A DNA stretch of 64,000 bases from Streptomyces corallincola (lineage in GTDB: Bacteria; Actinomycetota; Actinomycetes; Streptomycetales; Streptomycetaceae): positions 1 to 64,000 of the forward strand of contig NZ_JAHRXF010000001.1 of assembly GCF_019104725.1 (NCBI RefSeq), written 5' to 3'. Positions 35,424 to 43,590 of the stretch are shown here, piece after piece. Positions within the stretch are counted from its first letter, which is position 1. Each line of letters starts with the position of its first letter. The notes under the pieces were generated by a model that saw nothing but the letters and a program-made list of their open reading frames with translations, made no database searches and had not been told where the DNA came from. A program made the position numbers and the translations under genes.

Positions 35424-37388
35424 TCAGCGCCCCGGCTTCGCCGCCTTCCCAGCCGGTCCCGCCGCGGCCACCGACGACTTCAGCACGTCCACGTCACTGG
35501 CCCGCACGTACGCCAGCCGGTGCCCGAGCTGGATCTCGTAGTACGCCTCGTTGCCCTTGACGATCTCGGACGGGCTGCTGTCGGAGGAGGCGGGCTCCAT
35601 GAAGGAACCGAGGACGCGTGACTGGGTGACGTACCGCTGGCCCTCGCGGAGCGTGTAGGGGAGCGGCGACTCGGTCTGCTCGTCCACGCCCTCCGGGTAG
35701 GCGGACTCCTCGGGCATGGCGCGGCCGTACACCGGGATCTCCCGCGAGCCCGGCTTCGGGGTGATCATGCGGCCCTTGGCGCCGACCGCGGCCGGGTGCG
35801 CGGCGGGGTTGCGGAACCAGCCCCTGCGGCCCTGGTACCAGATCGCCGTCCACTCGCCGCTGCGCCCGGCGACCGCGAAGGTCTGCCCCGCCGACACCCG
35901 CGAACCGATGTCGTCGATGTCGTCCGAGGTGTCCTCGCCGTCCGGGTGGCGGCCGGGGTCCTGGATGAAGGGGGCGTCGTCGCGGGGTTCGGTGCGCAGC
36001 AGCACCGAACTGGAGCCGTGCGGCGCGCAAGCCACGCCACCGCGCGCACAGCCGGTGAAGGCGGGCTTGTACGACTTGTAGTCCGGCAGGATCATCAGCA
36101 TGTCGCTGTCCGGTCCGGCGGTGGCCTTCAGCGGGGCGCCGAGCAGGTCGAAGTAGTGGCGCCAGTCCCAGAACGGCCCCGGATCGTCGTGCATGTCCGC
36201 GATGGTGTCCTCGGTGGGCGACGGCACGTTGTCGTGCCCGAAGATGTGCTGCCGGTCCAGCGGCACCCGGTACTTGTCGGCCAGGTAGCGCACCAGCCGG
36301 GCGGAGGAACGGTACATCTCCTCGGTGAACCAGGCGTCCGGCTGACGCAGGAACCCCTCGTGCTCGATGCCGATGGAGCGGGCGTTGACGAACTGGCTGC
36401 CCGAGTGCCAGGCCGCGTCCTTGACCGGGATGTGCTGGGTGATGTGCCCGTCGCTGGAGCGCAGCGAGTAGTGCCAGGAGGCTTCCTCGGGGTCCTGGAT
36501 CGTCATCAGCATCGAGGCGAGCGGTGCCTCGGTGTCGTGGATGACGATGTAGTCGATGCCCTGGTCGCGGGGCCGGTCGGCGAGCTGGTGGTTGCCGTAC
36601 TCCTCCTCGTCGATCTGCACCAGCGGCGCGCTCAGCCAGGAGCAGGCCACCTCGGGCGGGCACTCGACCTGCTTGGGGCGGCCGGGGTCCACGGCCACGC
36701 TGCGCGGACGGACCGCCGGGTTCGCGGCGAGGGTGACGCGCTGGCCCGCGTCGGTGGTCCGCCGCACCCCCCGGTGGATCAGCTCGAACACGTCGTTGGC
36801 GTACGCCGTCGCGGAGGCGCGGTCGCCGGAGCCGGGGAAGCGGGCCACGGCGTCCCACCAGTCCTGCGGGTTCGCGCTGAGCGGCTTGCCGAGCTGCCGC
36901 TGGGTCGCCGCGAGCAGGGCCGCTCCGCCGCGCAGGTTCGCCGCGTTGTCCGTGCGCAGCCGCTCGACGGGCAGTCCGGTGAGGCTCGCCGCCCGGTGCA
37001 GGTCGGCGGGGAGCCCGGCGGTCGGCGCGGGCTGACCGGCCGTCACCGCGACGGGAGCGTTCCCGCCGGGCCGCTCCGGCGCGGTCTTCGGGGTGCCGCC
37101 GTCCACCAGGTGCATCGGCCCGTAGCCGCCGACCACGCTGGGGGAGCCCTGGTGGGAGTCCCACCGCGACTGGAGGTACGACACGCCCAGCAGGATGCTG
37201 CGGGGCACGTGGTACTCGTCGGCCGCCGCCGCGTACTCGTCCTGCAGCGGCAGGTCCGTGGGGCCGCCGCCGTCCCCGGTGGCGTCGATGAGCAGCGGCG
37301 CCAGGAGGGCCGCCGAAGCGGTCACACAGATGATCCCCCGGTGCCCGCGCAGGGCACCGGGGACGCGGGGGGTGACGCGCTTTTTCAT
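35424..37388 (-). CDS. secreted N-acetylmuramoyl-L-alanine amidase (Amidase_2)
   Basis: A 654-aa exported wall hydrolase. It has an N-terminal signal (MKKRVTPRVPGALRGHRG then ICVTASAALLAPLLI) and a lytic-transglycosylase-like helical stretch with SILLGVSYLQSRWDSHQG. The amidase_2 zinc domain at about 280-420 has DYIVIHDTEAP, SIGIEHEGF and HIFGHDNVPSP. C-terminal beta domains include SH3-like segments (GEWTAIWYQGRRGWFRNP, YYEIQLGHRLAYVRASDV). It cleaves the bond between MurNAc and L-Ala. It carries no c-di-AMP riboswitch. Confidence 0.92.
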   Translation of the reverse strand: MKKRVTPRVPGALRGHRGIICVTASAALLAPLLIDATGDGGGPTDLPLQDEYAAAADEYHVPRSILLGVSYLQSRWDSHQGSPSVVGGYGPMHLVDGGTPKTAPERPGGNAPVAVTAGQPAPTAGLPADLHRAASLTGLPVERLRTDNAANLRGGAALLAATQRQLGKPLSANPQDWWDAVARFPGSGDRASATAYANDVFELIHRGVRRTTDAGQRVTLAANPAVRPRSVAVDPGRPKQVECPPEVACSWLSAPLVQIDEEEYGNHQLADRPRDQGIDYIVIHDTEAPLASMLMTIQDPEEASWHYSLRSSDGHITQHIPVKDAAWHSGSQFVNARSIGIEHEGFLRQPDAWFTEEMYRSSARLVRYLADKYRVPLDRQHIFGHDNVPSPTEDTIADMHDDPGPFWDWRHYFDLLGAPLKATAGPDSDMLMILPDYKSYKPAFTGCARGGVACAPHGSSSVLLRTEPRDDAPFIQDPGRHPDGEDTSDDIDDIGSRVSAGQTFAVAGRSGEWTAIWYQGRRGWFRNPAAHPAAVGAKGRMITPKPGSREIPVYGRAMPEESAYPEGVDEQTESPLPYTLREGQRYVTQSRVLGSFMEPASSDSSPSEIVKGNEAYYEIQLGHRLAYVRASDVDVLKSSVAAAGPAGKAAKPGR

Positions 37389-37585
37389 GGAGGAGCCTCC
37401 GATGAGGTTCAGCGTGGCCAGGTCGGACGCGGACCGGGCCGGGGGCCCGTCCGGGGGTGGCCCCGCGCGTCACCCCCCGTACGTTTCCGTGCCTCGCGCG
37501 CCACGTCGCGCCGAGCGTCACCGTCCTGGACCAGCCTCCGGACACAGGCCACCCGGTCGGCGGCACCGCGGCCCCGGCCGGGCGC

Positions 37586-39124
37586 TCACTCCTCGACGGG
37601 GGCCGTCCGCCAGTCGGGACGCCCCGGCATGGGCGGGGTGTGTGCCCCGTACAGCCACTGCCGGAAGAACGGCGCGAGGTCGCGTCCGGCCAGGTCGGAG
37701 GCGAGTCGGACGAAGTCGGCAGTGCCCGCGACACGGCCCCGGTACGTCGTCACCCAGGACCGTTCGATTCGGTCGAACACGGCCTGGCCGACCTCCTCGC
37801 GGAGCGCGTAGAGAACCAGCGCGGAGCCGTCGTAGCGCATCTGCCGGAACAGGGTCCCGGCGCGTGGCTCGGCGGGGGCGCCGTCGTCGTGCCGCCACTG
37901 GTCGTGCTGTGCGTAGGCGTCCCGCAGGGCGTCCTCCATGTCCGGTCCGCCGTGCTCGTCGGTGTAGAGGCGTTCGTAGTACCGGGCGTGCCCCTCGCTG
38001 AGCCACAGGTCCGACCAGCGGGCCAGGGCGACGCTGTCCCCGGTCCAGTGGTGGGCGAGTTCGTGCACGAGGTTCCGCTCGGCGGACACCCGGTCGCCCA
38101 GCAGATCCGCGCCCGGTACGACCGACAGCGACTGCGTCTCCAGCGCGACCGGCAGGTCCGGGTCGCCGACCAGCACCCCGTAGCGCCGGAACGGGTACGG
38201 CCCGAGCCGCTTCTCCAGCCAGGCCAGATGGTCGGCCGTCAGCGCGCGGTACTCCGCCGTGCCGTCCACCAGCGCGTCCGGCACCACGTCCCGCACCGGC
38301 AGCCCGCCCGGCCCCGCGGCGTCCACCAGCGTGAACCGGCCGACCGCGAGCTGCACCAACTGCGCGGCGAGCGGCTGCTCGGAGTCGTAGGTCCACCGGG
38401 TCCGCCCGCCGGGCACGGACGTCCGGGCGACCAGCCGCCCGTTGGCGACGGCGGTCAGACCGGGCGGGGTGGTGACGTGGAAGGTGTACGGCGCCCGCAC
38501 ACTGGGGTGGTCGTCGGCCGGGAACACCATCCGCGCCCCGTTCGGCTGGAGCGCGAGCACGGTGCCGTCGGCGGTGGGCATCCAGCCGTAGTCCTGGATG
38601 GCGTCGTCGCGGTGCCGGTGCTGGGTGGGGTCGGCCGTGTAGGAGACCCGGACGGTGAAGGTCCGGCCGCGCGGGAGGGGGCGGCCGGGGGTGACGACGA
38701 GTTCGTCCCCGTCGCGGACCGCCTTCGCCGGGCGGCCGTCCACGGTGACGGTGTGCAGGGTGTTGCCCGCGAAGTCCAGGTCGAAGCGGGACAGCGCCTG
38801 CGTGGCGGTGGCCTTCAGGGTGGCCGTGGCGGGGAACGGGGTGCCCGGCGCCCGCCAGTCGAAGTCCAGCGTGCAGTGGCGCAGGGTGTAGCCGCCGTTG
38901 CCGTCCAGCGGCATCAGCGGGTCGCCGAGTCCCGGCGCGCCGGGGGAGGGGCGCTCGGCGGCGGACGTGCGGGGGGAGGCGCCCGGCGCGGGGCGGGACG
39001 CGGTGGCCGAGGGCGGCCCGTCGGTCAGGGCGAGGGCCAGGACGGCGGCTCCGGTGAGACCGGCCGCCCCCGTGAGGGCCAGGGCCGCGCGCCGGGTCCG
39101 GAAACCGGCAGTCGGAGGATTCAT
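37586..39124 (-). CDS. secreted M1-family metallopeptidase
   Basis: A 512-aa exported zinc peptidase. The signal region (RTRRAALALTGAAGLTGAAVLALAL) is followed by a Pro/Ser-rich linker. The catalytic domain has HELAHHWTG and, 18 residues later, the third ligand Glu in WLSEGHARYYERL. The substrate-binding motif usually GAMEN is here VALETQSL, so the aminopeptidase exopeptidase signature is altered. ATG 39124 starts MNPPTAGFRTRR; longer in-frame starts (39154, 39214) would include CGRRYG- and CPACH-type residues. No clear ribosome site is seen, so the transcript may be leaderless. Confidence 0.85.
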   Translation of the reverse strand: MNPPTAGFRTRRAALALTGAAGLTGAAVLALALTDGPPSATASRPAPGASPRTSAAERPSPGAPGLGDPLMPLDGNGGYTLRHCTLDFDWRAPGTPFPATATLKATATQALSRFDLDFAGNTLHTVTVDGRPAKAVRDGDELVVTPGRPLPRGRTFTVRVSYTADPTQHRHRDDAIQDYGWMPTADGTVLALQPNGARMVFPADDHPSVRAPYTFHVTTPPGLTAVANGRLVARTSVPGGRTRWTYDSEQPLAAQLVQLAVGRFTLVDAAGPGGLPVRDVVPDALVDGTAEYRALTADHLAWLEKRLGPYPFRRYGVLVGDPDLPVALETQSLSVVPGADLLGDRVSAERNLVHELAHHWTGDSVALARWSDLWLSEGHARYYERLYTDEHGGPDMEDALRDAYAQHDQWRHDDGAPAEPRAGTLFRQMRYDGSALVLYALREEVGQAVFDRIERSWVTTYRGRVAGTADFVRLASDLAGRDLAPFFRQWLYGAHTPPMPGRPDWRTAPVEE

Positions 39125-39201
39125 GGCGGCACTATGACAAGCGGGACATCGCATTTGCCGCATTTGACTTCGAGTGCGCTTCAATCCGTAGCGTCTCCCG
39201 C

Positions 39202-40164
39202 ATGAGCACTCCACAGCACACCATCGGATCGGGATTCGGCGCCGAGAGCACCGCCGACGAGGTCCTGCGGGGCATCGACCTCACCGGGAAACTCGCCGTC
39301 GTCACGGGCGGCTACTCCGGGCTCGGCCTGGAGACCACCCGCGCGCTGAGCGCGGCCGGAGCCCATGTCGTCGTCCCCGCCCGCCGCCCGGACACCGCGC
39401 GCGAGGCCCTCGCCGGTATCGGGCGCACCGAGGTGGACGCACTCGACCTCGGAGACCTGGAGAGCGTCCGAGCCTTCGCGGAACGGTTCCTGGCCTCCGG
39501 CCGCACCATCGACATCATGATCGACAACGCGGGCATCATGGCCTGCCCGGAGACCCGCGTCGGGCCCGGCTGGGAAGCCCAGTTCGCCACCAACCACCTC
39601 GGCCACTTCGCCCTGGTCAACCGGCTCTGGCCGGCCCTCGCCCCCGGCGGCGCCCGCGTGGTCTCCGTCTCCTCGCGCGGCCACCACATCTCCGGCATGC
39701 GCTGGGACGACGTGGACTGGACCCGGGACTACGACAAGTGGGCCGCCTACGGCCAGGCCAAGACCGCCAACGCCCTGTTCGCCGTGCACCTGGACCGGCT
39801 CGGCAAGGACCAGGGTGTACGGGCCTTCTCGCTGCACCCCGGCGGCATCATGACCCCGCTCCAGCGCCACCTGCCCAAGGAGGAGATGGTCGAGCGCGGC
39901 TGGATCGACGAGGACGGCAAGCCGCTCAACCCCGAGGGCTTCAAGTCGCCCGAACAGGGCGCCGCCACCCAGGTCTGGGCCGCCACCTCCCCCCAGCTCG
40001 ACGGCATGGGCGGGGTCTACCTGGAGGACTGCGACATCGCCGAGCCCGCGCCCGAGGAGGGCGAGCGCACCGGCGTCCGCGCTTGGGCCACCGACCCCGA
40101 GCAGGCCGCCCGGCTGTGGGAGCTGTCGGCGGAGCGCACCGGTGTGAACGCCTTCTCCGCGTAA
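39202..40164 (+). CDS. short-chain dehydrogenase/reductase
   Basis: A 320-aa classical SDR. NAD(P) is bound by VVTGGYSGLGLE, the NAGIM motif is present, Ser sits in VVSVSSRGHH and the YxxxK pair is in WAAYGQAK. The C-terminus extends to EPAPEEGERTGVRAWATDPEQAARLW. It resembles retinol-dehydrogenase/oxidoreductase proteins, and the substrate is unknown. It is divergent from the metallopeptidase (78 nt gap with GCATTTG direct repeats at 39158-39174) and convergent with sbnA. Confidence 0.9.
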   Translation: MSTPQHTIGSGFGAESTADEVLRGIDLTGKLAVVTGGYSGLGLETTRALSAAGAHVVVPARRPDTAREALAGIGRTEVDALDLGDLESVRAFAERFLASGRTIDIMIDNAGIMACPETRVGPGWEAQFATNHLGHFALVNRLWPALAPGGARVVSVSSRGHHISGMRWDDVDWTRDYDKWAAYGQAKTANALFAVHLDRLGKDQGVRAFSLHPGGIMTPLQRHLPKEEMVERGWIDEDGKPLNPEGFKSPEQGAATQVWAATSPQLDGMGGVYLEDCDIAEPAPEEGERTGVRAWATDPEQAARLWELSAERTGVNAFSA

Positions 40165-40180
40165 CCGTCGTAACGCGGAA

Positions 40181-40224
40181 ACGGCACCGGCGGCACCCCT
40201 GTGAAGGGGCGCCGCCGGTGCCGT
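40181..40224. terminator. bidirectional terminator between SDR and sbnA
   Basis: A 13-bp perfect stem ACGGCACCGGCGG / CCGCCGGTGCCGT with inner ACCCC/GGGGC pairing, between convergent stops at 40164 and 40234. It closes the NRPS operon. Confidence 0.85.
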
Positions 40225-40233
40225 GACTGCCGG

Positions 40234-41268
40234 TCAGCCGCTGGGCCGACGGTCCGGTTCGGGGGGTGCGGACTCCCCGCCCGGCGGTGTCGGGGCCATC
40301 TGCCCCGTGCCGTCGAGGTCGAGGATCTGCTCCCCGTACAGATCGGTCAGCCAGTTGGTCTGGTAGATCGTGTCGAGGTACCGCTCACCGAGGTCGGGCG
40401 CGATGGCGACCGCCGTCATGCCCCGGCTGTCGTGGCGCGCCAGCCAGTCCTTCGCACCGCTGACCACCGTGCCCGTGGAGCCGCCGAACAGGAAGCCGCG
40501 CCGGGCCATCCGGTGACAGGTGCGGATGGTGTCCGCCTCCTCGACCCGGATCACCTCGTCCACCAGGGACTCGTCGAGCAGCGGGGGCCGCATGCTCATC
40601 CCGAGGCCGGGGATCATCCGGCGGCCGGGAGGGCCGCCGAACGCGACCGAGCCGACACTGTCCACGGCGACGATCCGCACCGGGCGGTGCCACTGCCGGA
40701 AGTACCGGGCGCAGCCCATCAGCGTTCCGGCCGTTCCGGTGCCGACGAACAGCACGTCCAGCTCCGGGAAGTGCTCGGCGATCTCCGGGCCGGTGGTCCG
40801 GTAGTGCGACCGCCAGTTGCCGGAGTTCGTGTACTGGCTGAGCCACACGTACCGGTCGTCGGACGCGCACAGCGACCGCACGTACTCGATCCGCGTACCG
40901 AGGAATCCGCCGTTCGCGTCCAGGTCCGCCACCACGTGCACCTGGCTGCCGAGCGACTCCATCATCAGCCTGGTGGACAGGTTGCAGCGGGAGTCGGTCA
41001 CGCACAGGAACTGGTAGCCCTTGCTGGCGGCGATCATGCTGAGCGCCACACCGAGGTTGCCGGACGAGGACTCGACGATGACGGAACCCGGCTTGAGGAC
41101 CCCCTCCCGCTCGGCGCTCTCCACCATCTCGTTCGCGGCCTTCAGCTTGATGGAGCCGGCGAAGTTGAACCCCTCGCACTTCAGATAGAGGGGGCAGTCG
41201 AAGATCGATTCCAGATCGACGAAGAGACGGCCTTCGTTGAAGTCATGGGGTGTGGAAACTACGGGCAC
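40234..41268 (-). CDS. sbnA: SbnA-like 2,3-diaminopropionate synthase, first enzyme
   Basis: A 344-aa PLP enzyme of the cysteine-synthase fold. The Schiff-base Lys is in FNFAGSIKLKAANEM, followed by the pyrophosphate-like VIVESSSGNLGVALSMIA and FVGTGTAGTLMG. Homologues join O-phospho-L-serine and L-glutamate to give N-(1-amino-1-carboxyethyl)-2-glutamate, the precursor of Dap. The C-terminus carries a ~25-residue Pro/Asp tail (PTPPGGESAPPEPDR). It is last gene of the operon and next to its partner sbnB, so the Dap assignment is strong. Confidence 0.93.
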   Translation of the reverse strand: MPVVSTPHDFNEGRLFVDLESIFDCPLYLKCEGFNFAGSIKLKAANEMVESAEREGVLKPGSVIVESSSGNLGVALSMIAASKGYQFLCVTDSRCNLSTRLMMESLGSQVHVVADLDANGGFLGTRIEYVRSLCASDDRYVWLSQYTNSGNWRSHYRTTGPEIAEHFPELDVLFVGTGTAGTLMGCARYFRQWHRPVRIVAVDSVGSVAFGGPPGRRMIPGLGMSMRPPLLDESLVDEVIRVEEADTIRTCHRMARRGFLFGGSTGTVVSGAKDWLARHDSRGMTAVAIAPDLGERYLDTIYQTNWLTDLYGEQILDLDGTGQMAPTPPGGESAPPEPDRRPSG

Positions 41269-41298
41269 GGTTGACCTCCTGGTGCCTGGGCTTGCGGG

Positions 41299-41344
41299 CC
41301 GTACCGGCGCAGGTCGTGTCTCAGCCGTACCGGCGCAGGTCGTG
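41299..41344. repeat. 20-bp direct duplication at the sbnB 3' end
   Basis: CCGTACCGGCGCAGGTCGTG occurs at 41299-41318 and 41325-41344. One copy encodes the sbnB C-terminus (HDLRRYG region) and the other lies just beyond its stop, so the end of the gene was tandemly duplicated. Confidence 0.85.
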
Positions 41345-42397
41345 GAAGAAGTCGTCGATGACGCGGAGGTCGCCCGACGCGGTCGCCTGGTCGTAGACGT
41401 ACTTGCCGACGGCGAGGTCGAGGACGCCGAGACCGAACGGCGAGAAGATCACCGGGCGGTCGGTGGGCGGGGTGGAGCGCCGCAGCATCACGTCGTTCAG
41501 CGTCCCGTTCAGGAAGTCCCGGTTGCCGGTGCGCTGTTCGACCAGATGCGGCGAGGTGTCCGCCTTGAGGCAGTGCTCGACGTCGTCCACGTAGTTCGCG
41601 GACGCCATCAGCACCTCGGGGGAGAGGTCCCGCAGCGACACGTGCAGGACCAGCGGGTTGTGCGCGAACCACGCCGGGTCGGTGACGTGCGGCTCGCCCG
41701 CCACGGTGGCGAAGACGACGAGGTCGCTCTCGCGGACCAGGTCCTCCGCCCGCTCGTGCACGGTGATCCGCCCGGCCGCGCCGGACTGCTCCAGGTAGCC
41801 GCGGAAGCCCGCGCTGCTCTCCGGGGACAGGTCGTGCACGCCGACCTGGTCAAACGTCCAGCCGCTGCCCGCCAGGAACGTGTGGATGTACCGGGCGATC
41901 AGACCGGTGCCGAAGAAGCCGACCCGGGTGGGGCGGGTCCGGTTCCGGCTCAGCCAGTCCGCGGCCAGCGCCGCCGAGGCCGCCGTACGCGCCGCGCTGA
42001 TGATGGAGCTCTCCAGGCACGCGAACGGGTAGCCCGTCTCCGGGTCGTTGAGGACCAGCACCGCCGACGCGCGGGGCAGCCCGGTGCGCACGTTGTCCGG
42101 GAAGCTGGAGATCCACTTCATCCCGTCCACGTGCACCGAGCCGCCCACCGACGCGGGCAGCGCGATGATCCGCGACTTCGGGCGGTCCGGGAAGCGCAGG
42201 AAGTACGAGGGGGGGTTGACCGTCTCACCGGCGCCGTGCAGCCGGTACGTCGCCTCCACCAGGTCCACGATCTGCTGCTCGCGCCCGGCCAGCGCGTGCT
42301 GGACCTGGGCACCGGAGAGCACCGCGAACGTCGGCACCGGCGCCGGATCGTCCGGGACACCGCTCCGGGTTTCGGGGGAAAGGATCATGTCGGTCAT
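41321..42397 (-). CDS. sbnB: SbnB-like 2,3-diaminopropionate synthase, second enzyme
   Basis: A 358-aa ornithine-cyclodeaminase-fold dehydrogenase. It has FGTGLIARYIHTFL as nucleotide motif, SAARTAASAALAADWL and FATVAGEPHVTDPAWF. SbnB oxidatively cleaves the SbnA product with NAD+ to give L-2,3-diaminopropionate plus 2-oxoglutarate. ATG 42397 overlaps the upstream hydroxylase stop (ATGA). The SbnA/SbnB pair is diagnostic of Dap supply for siderophore or NRPS pathways. Here no siderophore (IucA/IucC) synthetase is present. Confidence 0.93.
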   Translation of the reverse strand: MTDMILSPETRSGVPDDPAPVPTFAVLSGAQVQHALAGREQQIVDLVEATYRLHGAGETVNPPSYFLRFPDRPKSRIIALPASVGGSVHVDGMKWISSFPDNVRTGLPRASAVLVLNDPETGYPFACLESSIISAARTAASAALAADWLSRNRTRPTRVGFFGTGLIARYIHTFLAGSGWTFDQVGVHDLSPESSAGFRGYLEQSGAAGRITVHERAEDLVRESDLVVFATVAGEPHVTDPAWFAHNPLVLHVSLRDLSPEVLMASANYVDDVEHCLKADTSPHLVEQRTGNRDFLNGTLNDVMLRRSTPPTDRPVIFSPFGLGVLDLAVGKYVYDQATASGDLRVIDDFFHDLRRYG

Positions 42398-43398
42398 CGC
42401 CGGCTCGCTTCCGGGGTCGGGCAGGAATCGGTCAGGCTGCGGGGATCGGCCATGCCGACCACCACCTGCCGCTCGCCGTCGAACGGCTCCCTGCTGTGCG
42501 CGGTACGGATGTTGTCGATGAGCATCAGGTCGCCCGCCTGCCACGGCTCGCGCCGGGTGTGCTGCTCATAGGTGGCGTTGAGGAGCTGTACGACGTCCTC
42601 CCCGATCGGGGAGCCGTCGCCGTAACGGGTGTTGAACGGCAGGCCGTCCTCCCCGTACACGTCGGTCAGGTACTCGCGGACCTCGGGGGCGAGGGTCCAC
42701 TCGTTGAGGAACGCGATCTGGTTGAACCAGCAGCGCCGCCCGGTCACCGGGTGCCGCACCACGGCGGCCCGGCGCTGACGGGTGCGCAGCGAACCGTCCG
42801 GCTGCCACGCGAACTCGATGGCGTTCTCCCGGCAGTACCGCTCGATCCCGGCGCGGTCCTCGGTGCCGAACGACTCGGCCAGGGACGCCCCGATCTCGTC
42901 GTTGTACGACCGGGTGAGCAGCCAGCCCTCGTGCTCGAACCGCTCCGCCAGCGCGGTCGGCAGCGCCTGGAGCACCTGCTCGGCGTCGGCCGTTGCCGTG
43001 GCGCCGCCCGAGGCGGGGGCGGTCAGGCAGGCGAACAGCATCAGGCCGGGCACCTGGAGCGCGTAGCTCAGCTCGTGGTGCATGCACATCGGCTGGTTCG
43101 CGGGCCACGCCGTCGAGGAGTACACCCCGCCGCCGAGCGTCTCGCGCGGCGCGAACGCCTCGCGCTCCGTCATCAGGGGGCCCGCGAGCCCGGTGAACGC
43201 GGCGCCCGCCTGAGCGGGTTCGCGCAGGCCCAGCCCGCGTACCAGCAGCACGCCGTGCTCGGCGACCTGCGCGCGCAGCGCCTCGCGGTGCCGCGCGGCC
43301 CACTCGCCAGGATCGGCGGGCGGGTCCACGCGCAGGACCGGAGGTCCGTCCGGCCGCCGCTCGACGTCGAGTGCTGGTGCCAGAGGTGAGGACGACAT
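42394..43398 (-). CDS. TauD/SyrP-like Fe(II)/2-oxoglutarate dioxygenase
   Basis: A 334-aa non-heme iron oxygenase. The iron ligands are in CMHHELSYA (HxE variant of HxD) and TAHSREPFDGER (distal His plus the 2-oxoglutarate-binding Arg). The sequence WFNQIAFLNEWTL and DLMLIDNIRTAHS are typical of NRPS-associated SyrP/ClaD-type enzymes that beta-hydroxylate amino acids bound to a carrier. HxE instead of HxD is known in SyrP. It probably hydroxylates the carrier-bound residue or the finished product. ATG 43398 has AAGGGAA upstream and avoids the repeat region. Confidence 0.88.
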   Translation of the reverse strand: MSSSPLAPALDVERRPDGPPVLRVDPPADPGEWAARHREALRAQVAEHGVLLVRGLGLREPAQAGAAFTGLAGPLMTEREAFAPRETLGGGVYSSTAWPANQPMCMHHELSYALQVPGLMLFACLTAPASGGATATADAEQVLQALPTALAERFEHEGWLLTRSYNDEIGASLAESFGTEDRAGIERYCRENAIEFAWQPDGSLRTRQRRAAVVRHPVTGRRCWFNQIAFLNEWTLAPEVREYLTDVYGEDGLPFNTRYGDGSPIGEDVVQLLNATYEQHTRREPWQAGDLMLIDNIRTAHSREPFDGERQVVVGMADPRSLTDSCPTPEASRR

Positions 43399-43493
43399 CT
43401 CGGTTTCCCTTCGGTTGCCCGTCGTGCCGTTCTGCGAGGCTTCGGCGGGGCGGTCAGGAGACTTCTGCCGGTCGGTCCGTGGGGTCCGTGGGA

Positions 43494-43525
43494 CGGTCCA
43501 TCGGTCCATCGGTCCATCGGTCCAT
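43494..43525. repeat. four exact 8-bp tandem repeats (CGGTCCAT)
   Basis: CGGTCCAT occurs four times in a row at 43494-43525, preceded by degenerate GGTCCGTG units. It lies in the 192-nt gap between the NRPS stop and the hydroxylase start. The unit length is not a multiple of three, so copy-number change would shift any frame through it. The region also lacks an obvious terminator. Confidence 0.9.
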
Positions 43526-43590
43526 CGGTCGCGCGGTGGCCTGGTGCCGTGGCCGGGACCCGGCCCTGGGGCCTTCCGGCCTTCCGGGGT

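Noticed and set aside
40234..42397. Staphyloferrin-B-like siderophore cluster suggested by SbnA/SbnB
   Set aside because: No IucA/IucC-type synthetase, decarboxylase or siderophore transporter is nearby; the Dap is better explained by the NRPS/Pls genes.
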